A stretch of DNA of 64,000 bases from JACVRW01 sp963850205 (lineage in GTDB: Bacteria; Actinomycetota; Thermoleophilia; Solirubrobacterales; Thermoleophilaceae), in contig CAWKKJ010000015.1 in assembly GCA_963850205.1 (NCBI GenBank), positions 496,001-560,000 of the forward strand. Reading direction: 5' to 3'. Below, piece by piece: positions 32,465 to 41,366 of the stretch. The position numbers were made by a program, and so were the translations under genes. How positions within the stretch are numbered: the first letter of the stretch is position 1; each line of letters opens with the position of its first letter. The notes under the pieces are model-generated. The model was not told where the DNA came from. It searched no databases and saw only the letters and a list, made by a program, of their open reading frames with translations.

Positions 32465-32471
32465 CGCCCTC

Positions 32472-32918
32472 GTGCGCATCAACGAGGTCATGACCCAGGG
32501 CGTGGTGACCGCCGAGACCGGCGACAGCCTGCGACGGGTCGGCGAGCTCATGCGCGATCGCAACGTGGGCTCGGTGGTCATCTGCGAGGGCGGTCGCCCG
32601 GTCGGCGTGATCACCGATCGCGACCTGGCGCTCGCGGTGGTGGCCGACAAGGTCACGGCGGACGGCGACGCGGGCGAGCACGCCTCCCGGCCGCTCGTGA
32701 CCGGCGAGGTGGAGATGGAGCTCGAGGAGGCGGTGGCGCTGATGGTGGAGCACCGCATCCGGCGCCTTCCCGTGACCGCCGGTGAGGATCTGGTGGGCAT
32801 CGTGACCATCGACGACCTCGCGGTGCGCACCGGGGACCTGCAGCTGGCCCAGCGCATCACCGCCGAGGTGGCCAAGGCCGCGCTGCCCGAGTTCTACTTC
32901 CATCAGCGAGGCGGGTGA
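32472..32918 (+). CDS. Tandem CBS-domain protein
   Basis: A 148-residue protein of two CBS modules (RINEVMTQGVVTAETGDSLR to VGVITDRDLALAVVADK, and LVTGEVEMELEEAVALMVEH to LVGIVTIDDLAVRTGD). It ends in a short helix. Such stand-alone pairs bind adenine nucleotides and act as energy or ion-strength sensors in the cytoplasm; the partner here is unknown. A GTG start lies at leaderless spacing. The stop is immediately followed by the next start. Confidence 0.9.
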   Translation: MRINEVMTQGVVTAETGDSLRRVGELMRDRNVGSVVICEGGRPVGVITDRDLALAVVADKVTADGDAGEHASRPLVTGEVEMELEEAVALMVEHRIRRLPVTAGEDLVGIVTIDDLAVRTGDLQLAQRITAEVAKAALPEFYFHQRGG

Positions 32919-33107
32919 ATGACCCCCCTCACGGCAGACCAGCTCCGCACCCGGCGGCGGATCGAGGGGCTCATACGCCTGATGGCGCCCGCGCTCGACG
33001 CGGTGCTGCTTGTGGGTGAGCGGGTGTCGCGCATCATCGAGCCGGAGGACGTCGAGTACTACCCGCCGCGGGTCAACCGCGGCGAGGAGCCTCAGCGCCG
33101 GGTGTGA
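32919..33107 (+). CDS. 62-residue hypothetical protein
   Basis: A short protein (MTPLTADQLRTRRRIEGLIR then LMAPALDAVLLVGERVSRII and a Pro/Arg-rich tail) with an amphipathic helix. It starts directly after the CBS gene stop and overlaps the following membrane protein start, so it is coupled on both sides. That context, rather than any motif, supports it being a real gene. Its function is unknown; it might be peripheral to the membrane through its helix. Confidence 0.65.
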   Translation: MTPLTADQLRTRRRIEGLIRLMAPALDAVLLVGERVSRIIEPEDVEYYPPRVNRGEEPQRRV

Positions 33108-33988
33108 ACGACCGAGCCGCTCAACTCGAGTGGGAGGCCCGCTGGGGTCCCGCCGCGGCCGTGGCGGCGTTCCTGGCCGCAATCTTCTTCATCGGCCAGC
33201 AGGTGCTGGTGCAGGGAGCGCTGGAGGACCGCCCGGGCATCAGGGCGCTGCCCGACTTCCTGCTCTCGGTGGACGAGAGCCCGGGCTACATCCTGGGCTC
33301 AGCGGCGATGTACGCGGCAGGCGCCCTGCTGCTCATCGTCGTCTTCTACTACCTCTTCCAGGCGGTGCTGGCCCGGGAGGCAGCGCTCCCGCGCTGGTTC
33401 ATCTACCTGGTCTACCTCGGGCCCATTCTCTTCGCCCTGTCCCAGGTGTTGGGCGCGATCGACCGCATCGACCTGGCGCACGACTTCGCCGACGGCGGCG
33501 TGGTCCGCGGAGAGGCGGGCGACGACCGCGCCGACGCCTTCATCGACGACAACCCGAACGTTCCAGTCTTCGCCCTGTCGTTCGCCGGCCTGCTCGGCCT
33601 GGCCTTTCTGTTCGTGATGGTGCCGCTGCGGGCGCGGCGGGTGGGGCTGCTCAGCCCGTTCATGGGCATCCTGGGCGTGGTCGCCGGCGCCCTGCTCGTG
33701 CTGCAGCTCGCACCGCAGATCGCGACGATCATCGTCGCCTTCTGGCTGGGCGCCCTGGGCGCGCTGCTCCTCGGCCGCTGGCCCGGCGGGCGCGGCCCGG
33801 CCTGGGAGTCCGGCCGGGCCGAGCCCTGGCCGTCCGCCGCCGAGCGGCGGGGGCTGGTGAAGCGGGACGAGCCCGGCCGCGCCGAGCCGGAGGACGATCC
33901 CGATCCGGTCGCCCCCGCGGCGCTCGAGGAGCCCGAGCCGGCGGTCGAGCGGCCCGCGTCCCGCAAGCGGAAGCGCAAGCGGCGCTGA
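33104..33988 (+). CDS. Hypothetical multi-pass membrane protein
   Basis: A 294-residue protein with about six membrane helices (first AAAVAAFLAAIFFIGQQVLV, later GLLGLAFLFVMVPL, GILGVVAGALLVLQLAP and IIVAFWLGALGALLLG). An extracellular or cytoplasmic loop of about 50 residues is rich in Asp/Glu (DDRADAFIDDNPNVP). A 70-residue charged tail ends in KRKRKRR. It starts with GTG overlapping the previous stop. I recognise no family; the basic end suggests contact with nucleic acid or lipid headgroups. Confidence 0.75.
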   Translation: MNDRAAQLEWEARWGPAAAVAAFLAAIFFIGQQVLVQGALEDRPGIRALPDFLLSVDESPGYILGSAAMYAAGALLLIVVFYYLFQAVLAREAALPRWFIYLVYLGPILFALSQVLGAIDRIDLAHDFADGGVVRGEAGDDRADAFIDDNPNVPVFALSFAGLLGLAFLFVMVPLRARRVGLLSPFMGILGVVAGALLVLQLAPQIATIIVAFWLGALGALLLGRWPGGRGPAWESGRAEPWPSAAERRGLVKRDEPGRAEPEDDPDPVAPAALEEPEPAVERPASRKRKRKRR

Positions 33989-34387
33989 GGCGCTCCGCCC
34001 AGCACGGCGCAGCGGGCGCACCCGGCGTTGGGGGGCGGGGTGAGAGGAGCAGGTCCCGCCGTTGGCGGAGCATCGCTGAGTTTGCCCCCTCATGGGGGGC
34101 AAACTCGACTATGTACCAAGTAGGACGCTGCCTTACCCCGCAATCGTGCTGCGCTTCGCGGTCCGGATTCGGCCGAGCGGAGCGCCACCGGCGCTCCGCA
34201 CGTTAGGGGTGCGATAGGACCCAAATGTGCGGCGCGTGCCGCGCGGAGGCCGCGGGGCGCCGGCGCCGGGGCGTTCCGCGCGACGCGGCGCAGCCCGCGC
34301 GCGCGGCGTTGGGGGGCGGGGTAAGGGGAGCAGGTCCGGCCGTCGGCGGGAGCATCGCTCAGTTTGCCCCCTCATGGGCGGAGCGCC
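33989..34387. repeat. Mirrored 399-bp repeat region with duplicated 110-bp core
   Basis: The whole gap between the genes at 33988 and 34416 is repeat sequence. A core of about 110 bases occurs at 33990-34099 and again at 34271-34380, sharing GGCGTTGGGGGGCGGGG, GGAGCAGGTCC and AGTTTGCCCCCTCATGGG. The 10-mer GGCGCTCCGC stands at 33989 and 34190, and its inverse complement at 34177 and 34378. These four sites are symmetric about 34188 and define two 198-base halves separated by ACC. I see no credible coding sequence in it. Confidence 0.7.
34078..34106. terminator. Perfect 12-bp hairpin in the repeat region
   Basis: GAGTTTGCCCCC (34078-34089) pairs perfectly with GGGGGCAAACTC (34095-34106) around loop TCATG. 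It lies between convergent genes and could terminate both. The second repeat copy keeps the left arm only. Confidence 0.5.
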
Positions 34388-34415
34388 ACGGCGCGCCGGC
34401 AGGCGAGGGTCCCGC

Positions 34416-35780
34416 CTACGCGATCGCCGGCGACTCGGGCAGCCGCTCCAGCGCGGCCTGCATGTCCGCGTCCGGCATCTCGGGGTCCTCGAGCCGGCCG
34501 GACAGATACGCGTCGTAGGCGGACATGTCGAAGTGGCCGTGGCCGCAGAGGCCGAACAAGATCACCCGCTCCTCGCCCGCCTCGCGCGCCGCCTCGGCCT
34601 CGTCCATCACCGCTCGGATGGCGTGTGCGGGCTCCGGGGCCGGCAGGATCGCCTCGGTGCGCGCGAAGCGCACCGCCGCCTCGAACGTCGCGTTCTGTTT
34701 GTAGGCCCGCGGCTCGACCAGGCCCTGCTTGACGAGGCCGCACACGATGGGCGAGCCGCCGTGGTAGCGCAGGCCGCCGGCATGCACCGGGGGCGGCACG
34801 AAGTCGTGCCCCAGCGTGTACATCGGCATCAGCGGCGTGAGGCCGACGGTGTCCCCGAAGTCGTAGTGGTACACGCCCTGCGTCAGCGTCGGGCAGGCCG
34901 CCGGCTCTGCCGCCACAAAGCGCGTCTGCGCCCCGTCCCTCAGCACCCGCCGGATGAAGGGGAAGCTCAGCCCGGCGAAGTTGGAGCCGCCGCCCACGCA
35001 GCCCACCACCACGTCGGGCTCGTCGCCCGCCATCTCCATCTGGGCCAGCGCCTCCTGGCCGATCACCGTCTGGTGCAGGCAGACGTGGTTGAGCACCGAG
35101 CCCAGCGAGTAGTTGGTGCCCTCGTGGCTCGCCGCGACCTCAACCGCCTCCGAGATCGCGATCCCGAGCGAGCCCGTGGTGTGCTCGGCCTGACCGCGGC
35201 CGGCCTCGGTGGTGTCGCTGGGCGAGCGGATCACCCGCGAGCCCCAGCTCTCCATCATCGCTCGCCGGTAGGGCTTCTGGTCGTAGCTCGCGCCCACCAT
35301 GTAGACCAGGCACTCCAGCCCGAACATGCTGCAGGCCATGGCGAGGGCCGAGCCCCACTGGCCGGCGCCGGTCTCCGTGGACAGGCGCTCGATGCCGGCC
35401 TCCTTGTTGACGTAGGCCTGGGGCACCGCGCTGTTCGCCTTGTGCGACCCGGCCGGCGACACGCCCTCGTACTTGTAGTAGATGCGCGCCGGCGTATCGA
35501 GCTCCGCCTCCAGGCGCCGCGCCCGGTACAGCGGCGTGGGGCGCCACAGCCGGTAGGCGTCGCGCACCGCGTCGGGGATCTCCACCTCCGGATCGGCCGA
35601 GACCTCCTGGCCGATCAGATCCATGGGGAAGATGGGCGTGAGGTCGGCGGGACCCGCCGGCTGCATCGTGCCCGGGTTGAGAGGCGGCAGCGGATCGCCG
35701 GGGAGATCGGGAAGGAGGTTGATCCAGTGGGTGGGGATCCGGTCCTCGGACAGCGTGAACTTGACGGTCTCGGCGGCGAT
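34416..35780 (-). CDS. trpB: TrpB2-type tryptophan synthase beta chain-like PLP enzyme
   Basis: A PLP enzyme of the TrpB2 branch, which can make tryptophan from indole and serine, often without TrpA. GSHKANSAVPQAYVNK holds the PLP lysine, ETGAGQWGSALAMAC follows, VVVGCVGGGSNFAGLSFPF is the phosphate loop, and GLCGHGHFD is near the end. The first ATG (35666) would remove conserved residues. The frame stays open upstream and encodes VKFTLSEDRIPTHWINLLPD, a normal TrpB2 N-terminus, back to an ATC at 35780, giving about 454 residues. No ATG, GTG or TTG precedes it in frame. A TAGTAT hexamer ends 6 bases before that ATC, so initiation at ATC (or a mutated ATG) is my choice. Confidence 0.9.
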   Translation of the reverse strand: MAAETVKFTLSEDRIPTHWINLLPDLPGDPLPPLNPGTMQPAGPADLTPIFPMDLIGQEVSADPEVEIPDAVRDAYRLWRPTPLYRARRLEAELDTPARIYYKYEGVSPAGSHKANSAVPQAYVNKEAGIERLSTETGAGQWGSALAMACSMFGLECLVYMVGASYDQKPYRRAMMESWGSRVIRSPSDTTEAGRGQAEHTTGSLGIAISEAVEVAASHEGTNYSLGSVLNHVCLHQTVIGQEALAQMEMAGDEPDVVVGCVGGGSNFAGLSFPFIRRVLRDGAQTRFVAAEPAACPTLTQGVYHYDFGDTVGLTPLMPMYTLGHDFVPPPVHAGGLRYHGGSPIVCGLVKQGLVEPRAYKQNATFEAAVRFARTEAILPAPEPAHAIRAVMDEAEAAREAGEERVILFGLCGHGHFDMSAYDAYLSGRLEDPEMPDADMQAALERLPESPAIA

Positions 35781-35786
35781 GGGCCG

Positions 35787-35796
35787 ATACTACGAT
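35787..35796. promoter_or_regulatory. Symmetric divergent promoter core ATACTACGAT
   Basis: TACGAT (35791-35796) ends 7 bases before an ATG at 35804; TAGTAT on the minus strand (35787-35792) ends 6 bases before the ATC at 35780 of the TrpB2 gene. Both share the central TA. Confidence 0.5.
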
Positions 35797-35803
35797 GGAC
35801 GCG

Positions 35804-36208
35804 ATGCAAGGGGCGTCACGCACGCCGCTCGTGGCGCTCGCCGTGCTGGTCGCGATCTTCGTGCCCGTGGTGGTGGTCCTGGTCTCGCGCGAGGGTGAAG
35901 CTGCGCGCGAGCGGCCCGCACCGGGCCTGCGCCTCGAGGGGGCGCCCGGCGAGATCACGGTCTACCTGGAGGAGCCGAAGCTGAACAAGGCCGCCACCGC
36001 AGCCGGTGCCGAGCAGGTGACCCTCGAGTGCATCGACCGGGACCGCGTGGTGGTCTACAGCGCGCCCGAGACCTGGCCCTTCTTCGACACCGACGCCGGC
36101 ACCGTCGAGCCGCACGCCCACGTGGGGATGCCCCAAGGGACGCTCGACCGGGTCGCCCGCTGCAGCCTCCTCGGCACCGATCCGCCCCTCGAGGGCGAGA
36201 GGCGCTAG
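35804..36208 (+). CDS. Single-pass membrane hypothetical protein
   Basis: A 134-residue protein with an N-terminal membrane helix (TPLVALAVLVAIFVPVVVVL) and a soluble domain of about 100 residues containing two Cys (LECIDRD and ARCSLLG) and WPFFDTDAGTVEPHAHVG. The two cysteines could form a disulfide outside the membrane. I recognise no family. The ATG at 35804 is preferred to the in-frame ATG at 35795 because the latter overlaps the -10 hexamer. Its stop overlaps the convergent rpe stop in a shared CTAG. Confidence 0.7.
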   Translation: MQGASRTPLVALAVLVAIFVPVVVVLVSREGEAARERPAPGLRLEGAPGEITVYLEEPKLNKAATAAGAEQVTLECIDRDRVVVYSAPETWPFFDTDAGTVEPHAHVGMPQGTLDRVARCSLLGTDPPLEGERR

Positions 36209-36885
36209 ACGGCGCCTGCGGCGGCCGCCACTCCGCGGTAGGCCCCTGCGGGGTCGGCGGCGCCGAACAGCGACGAGCCGGCCACGAACAGCGTCGCGCC
36301 GGCCGCGGCGGTGGCCGCGGCGGTGCCGGCGTCGATGCCCCCGTCCACCTCGATCGGGACCCCGGGGCCGAGTAGCTCGCGCAGGCGCGCCACCTTGGCC
36401 GTGGAGTGCTCGATGTAGGGCTGGCCGCCCCAGCCGGGGTCCACCGTCATGCACAGGACGTGATCCAGGTCGTCGAGCAGTTCCGACACCACCTCGGGCG
36501 GCGTTGCCGGGTTGAGCGCGAGCCCGGCGTGGCAGCCGGCCCGGCTCACGGCCTGGAGGGCGTAGTGCACGTGGGGGGTGGCCTCCCAGTGCACGGCGAT
36601 CGAGTCGGCGCCGGCCTCGGCGAACTCCTCCACCCGGCGCTCGGGACGCTCGACCATCAGGTGCACGTCGAGGAGGCCTTCCCGGTCGTGCACCAGATCG
36701 CGCAGGGCGTCCACGATCAGCGTGCCGATCGAGATGGGGGGAACGAAGTGCCCGTCCATCACGTCCACGTGGATTACCCGCGCGCCGGCGTCCATCACGG
36801 TCGTCACCTGCTCGCCCAGACGGGCGAAGTCGGCGGCGAGGATCGAGGGCGCCACCCGGACGTCGTGCAGGAGAGAAGCGGCCAC
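36205..36885 (-). CDS. rpe: Ribulose-phosphate 3-epimerase
   Basis: A 226-residue TIM-barrel enzyme interconverting ribulose-5-phosphate and xylulose-5-phosphate in the pentose-phosphate pathway. VAPSILAADFARLGEQV, HVDVMDGHFVPPISIG (metal and catalytic Asp), DVHLMVERPE, LCMTVDPGWGGQPYI and IEVDGGIDAGTA are all present, so the active site is complete. The GTG at 36885 has a TAGCGT hexamer 9 bases upstream. Confidence 0.96.
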   Translation of the reverse strand: MAASLLHDVRVAPSILAADFARLGEQVTTVMDAGARVIHVDVMDGHFVPPISIGTLIVDALRDLVHDREGLLDVHLMVERPERRVEEFAEAGADSIAVHWEATPHVHYALQAVSRAGCHAGLALNPATPPEVVSELLDDLDHVLCMTVDPGWGGQPYIEHSTAKVARLRELLGPGVPIEVDGGIDAGTAAATAAAGATLFVAGSSLFGAADPAGAYRGVAAAAGAV

Positions 36886-36909
36886 CGCGGCGCGACGCTA
36901 GCGCAAAGA

Positions 36910-36937
36910 CGAGGGCCCGGCGATCGCCGGGCCCTCG
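36910..36937 (-). terminator. 28-bp perfect palindrome after the RTX gene
   Basis: CGAGGGCCCGGCG pairs without mismatch with CGCCGGGCCCTCG around a central AT. It lies 23 bases after the stop of the RTX-repeat gene (minus strand), followed on that strand by GTCTTTGCG, a weak T-rich run. A terminator for that gene is the natural reading. Confidence 0.65.
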
Positions 36938-36960
36938 CACTCCGCTGAGACCAGACCGGC

Positions 36961-37959
36961 CTAGCCTTCGTCCTCGTCCTCGGCCGGGTCCTCGGTCTCG
37001 TTCTCCGGGGCGTCCTCGACCTGGTCGAGCGAGGTGATGTCACGCCGGAGCACCCGCTCGCAGTCGGGGTCGACCTGGTCGTACTGGTCCGCGAGCACCT
37101 GGTCGCGGCCCTCGCCGCAGTGCACGCGGTCCACCTCGCCGTCCCGCACGCGGAAGCGGTCGCGGCCCTCGTCGCCCCAGAGCTCGTCGCCCGCGGTGTC
37201 GCCGATTGCCGTCACGTCCTTGCGCGAGAGCGCCCAGAGGACGTCGCGGCCGTCGCCGCCGTACGACTTGTCCTGTCCCTGGTTGGCGAACAGCTTGTCC
37301 GAGCCGCCGCCGCCGGCCTGGACATCGTTGTCGAAGCCGCCGGACATGAAGTCCCGGCCGGCGCCGCCTGTGGACGTGTCGTTGCCCTTGCCCCCGTGCA
37401 GCCGCTCGCAGCGGAAGCGCTTGAGGTTGTTGCCGGGCCCGCCGGCGATGGTGTCGTTGTCCGGACCGGCGAAGATCCGGTCGCAGCCGATGCCGCCGTT
37501 GATCTGGTCGGTCCCGGCGTTGCCGCGGATCAGGTCGTAACCCGGGCCGCCGGCGATGGTGTCGTTGCCCAGGTTGCCGAACAGACGGTCGCCCCGCCGG
37601 CCGGGGAAGCCGCCGCCGCCCTTGACGGTGTCGTCTCCCTTGCCGCCGCGGGCGAGGTCGTGGCCGGCGCCGCCGTCCACGCTGTCGTTGCCCTGACCAC
37701 CGAGCAGGCGGTCGGGACCGCCGCCGCCGTTCACGGCGTCGTCGCCCTGGCCGGCCAGCACGCGGTCGGCGCGTCCGAGCGCGTTGACCGTGTCGTTACC
37801 GCCGCGGGCGAGGATCAGGTCGCGCTGATCGGTTCCCGTGAGGTTGTTGGGCCCGCCGGTGCCGATGATCGTCGCGGCCGTGGCGAGCGCCGCCGTGGCG
37901 AGCGATGCAGCCGCGACCGCGGCAAGGGCGAGCAGGAACCTGTTGCTACGCTGCTTCAA
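36961..37959 (-). CDS. Secreted calcium-binding RTX-repeat protein
   Basis: A 332-residue exported protein: signal peptide (RFLLALAAVAAASLATAALA), then about eleven hemolysin-type nonapeptide repeats of the GGxGxDxxx kind (GGNDTVNALGRADRVLAGQG, GGQGNDSVDGGAGHDLARGG), and an acidic tail (ETEDPAEDEDEG). RTX repeats bind Ca2+ and fold outside the cell. There is no enzymatic domain, so an adhesive or matrix role is possible. The start is TTG at 37959 with a strong AGGAGG seven bases upstream, one of the few clear Shine-Dalgarno sites in the window. Confidence 0.88.
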   Translation of the reverse strand: MKQRSNRFLLALAAVAAASLATAALATAATIIGTGGPNNLTGTDQRDLILARGGNDTVNALGRADRVLAGQGDDAVNGGGGPDRLLGGQGNDSVDGGAGHDLARGGKGDDTVKGGGGFPGRRGDRLFGNLGNDTIAGGPGYDLIRGNAGTDQINGGIGCDRIFAGPDNDTIAGGPGNNLKRFRCERLHGGKGNDTSTGGAGRDFMSGGFDNDVQAGGGGSDKLFANQGQDKSYGGDGRDVLWALSRKDVTAIGDTAGDELWGDEGRDRFRVRDGEVDRVHCGEGRDQVLADQYDQVDPDCERVLRRDITSLDQVEDAPENETEDPAEDEDEG

Positions 37960-37969
37960 GGGGCATCCT

Positions 37970-38032
37970 CCTGTGGTGGTGGGTGCCCCTATTCCGTTGT
38001 CAGAGGCACCCCTGTGGTGGTGGGTCGCCCCT
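37970..38032. repeat. Short direct repeat upstream of the RTX gene
   Basis: CCTGTGGTGGTGGGT occurs at 37970 and again at 38011, 41 bases apart. Between them GGGTGCC (37981) can pair with GGCACCC. The first copy overlaps the Shine-Dalgarno region of the RTX gene, so the structure may affect its translation. Confidence 0.5.
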
Positions 38033-39634
<1,602 letters not shown>

Positions 39635-39672
39635 CGCGGCGGCCAGGGTACACCCGGCCGCGGACCGTCCGC

Positions 39673-41320
39673 CTAGGCCAGGCGGCGGTCCAGCACGCGG
39701 TCCAGGCGAGCCTCGTGCTCGTCCACCGGCACCGCCTTGTCCAACCGCATCCGCATCTCCCGGCCGTCGATCTGAAGCGAGGCCACCTGGTTGTCGAACC
39801 AGGGTCCGCCGTCGGTGAGCCGCCAGCGGATGCCGGGGTCCTCCACCCCCGCGCGGCGGGCCAGCGCGCCGGCCACGGCGCCGGCGGGCCGGGACATGCC
39901 GGCCCGGATCACGTGGCGCTCCTTGCCGTCGAGCGGGTTCCGGTAGGGCGAGCACACGGCCTGCCAGATCGCGCTCTGCACGCCGTCCTCGGCCTTGTAG
40001 GCCACCTCGAACAGGTACGCATGGTGGACGTCGCCGGAGAGGGTCACGATCGAGGCGGGCGGGCTGCCCCGCTCGCCCGCCGCCACCGAGCGCTGCAGCT
40101 CACGCATGTTCCTGAAGGAGCGCTGGAAGGCGGCCCAGTGCTCGAGGTCCACCGCCCGCCGGGCCTTCTCTCCCAGCTTCTCCCAGGTCTTGCCCCAGGC
40201 GCCGCCCACCACCGCCTCCGACCAGGCCTCGACCCAGTGCAGGCCCGGGCCGAGAAGCCAGGGAAGCGAGGTGGCGATCAGCAGGTGGTCGAAGTCGCCG
40301 TGGGTGTGCCTCTCGATCCAGTCCCATTCCTCGTCGTCGACCATCGTGCGGCGGCCCTCCTCGAGCACCCGCCCGGCGCGCGAGTCGATCACGATCACGC
40401 GCGTGCGCCCCAGGTCGCGGCAGTAGCTCCAGCGCGTCGCCGGTGATGTCGCGGTCCCACTTGACAGCGAGCTCGCGCAGGATCCCCTCGCCGTCGTCGG
40501 CCTCCTTGATCCGCTGCAGCAGCCCGTCCTCGTCATGCGCCGCGGGCGAGAGGTTGCCGAGGTGCTGGTAGACCCAGTAGGACATCAGCGCCCCGACGAT
40601 GTGCTCCTCCCACCAGTCCGTCGCCTGCATCTCCTCGAGCCAGGCGGCGGAGATGTTCCAGTCGTCGTGCACGTCGTGGTCGTCGAAGATCATCGACGTG
40701 GACACCGTCGAGAACAGCCAGCGGATGGCGGGCTCGGTCCAGCTCTCGCGGTAGAGCCGGGTGTACTCCTCGAAGTCGAGCACGCGGTCGCCGGGAGGCT
40801 CGGTGGGATCGCGCCGCGTCTCGATGAACGCCGCGGTGGCGGGTGAGACCTCGTCGGCGTAGACCTGGTCGCCGATCATCAGCAGCACGTCCGGCCAGTC
40901 CTCGCGCTCGTCGCGGCTCATGTGGAGGGCGAGCGTATGGAGCGCGTCCACCTCGCGTCCGCGGTCGTGGTCGTCCTTGGTGAGCGAGAAGGGCGGCGCA
41001 TGCGGGGCGGCCAGCCGGCAGGACCCGAAGATCACCTGGAGGGGGCCGTCCATCGGGAAGGTCCGGAAGGCGCTCGGCGGGAAGGGCGAGTCCGCTTCTG
41101 GCCAGACCCTGTCGCCGTCGAGCAGCACCTCGTACTCGTGCCAGGCGCCCTCCTCGAGGTCGCCGATGCACACCAGCGCGTAGTGGTGGCCGCAGACGCA
41201 GAACGTCCGCTCGCGGGTGCCGAGGATCTCGACCTCGCAGGGAGCGTCGGTCTCCACCCAGATCGCAGCCTCGCGCTCGCCCACGTAGCGCAGCATCGGC
41301 CCTAGCACCAGCTCCCGCAT
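39673..41320 (-). pseudogene. PhoD-like alkaline phosphatase/phosphodiesterase, frameshifted
   Basis: Two frames make one PhoD-type metallophosphatase of about 548 residues. The first (ATG 41320) contains LQVIFGSCRLAAP, LLMIGDQVYADEV, SMIFDDHDVHDDWN and VKWDRDITGDALE. The second continues YCRDLGRTRVIVIDSRAGRV and contains DDEEWDWIERH and TLSGDVHHAYLFEV. All metal-binding motifs are present. Removing one base near 40426 joins the frames (ALEYCRDLG). No signal peptide is seen, unlike Bacillus PhoD. TAGGCT on the minus strand ends 7 bases before the ATG. The break may be an assembly error. Confidence 0.83.
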
Positions 41321-41327
41321 CGCTTCC

Positions 41328-41333
41328 AGCCTA
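41328..41333 (-). promoter_or_regulatory. Candidate -10 TAGGCT, leaderless type
   Basis: TAGGCT on the minus strand ends 7 bases before the ATG at 41320 of the PhoD-like gene. Confidence 0.45.
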
Positions 41334-41354
41334 ATGGCGAAAAGCGACGGGCGA

Positions 41355-41360
41355 TACGGT
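41355..41360 (+). promoter_or_regulatory. Candidate -10 TACGGT, leaderless type
   Basis: TACGGT ends 6 bases before the GTG at 41367 of proline dehydrogenase, which favours that start over the in-frame ATG at 41334. Confidence 0.45.
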
Positions 41361-41366
41361 TGGCGC

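Noticed and set aside
34021..34375. Small reading frames in the 34-kb repeat region
   Set aside because: They derive from the repeat units, begin at repeat-borne ATGs and have no domain or upstream signals.
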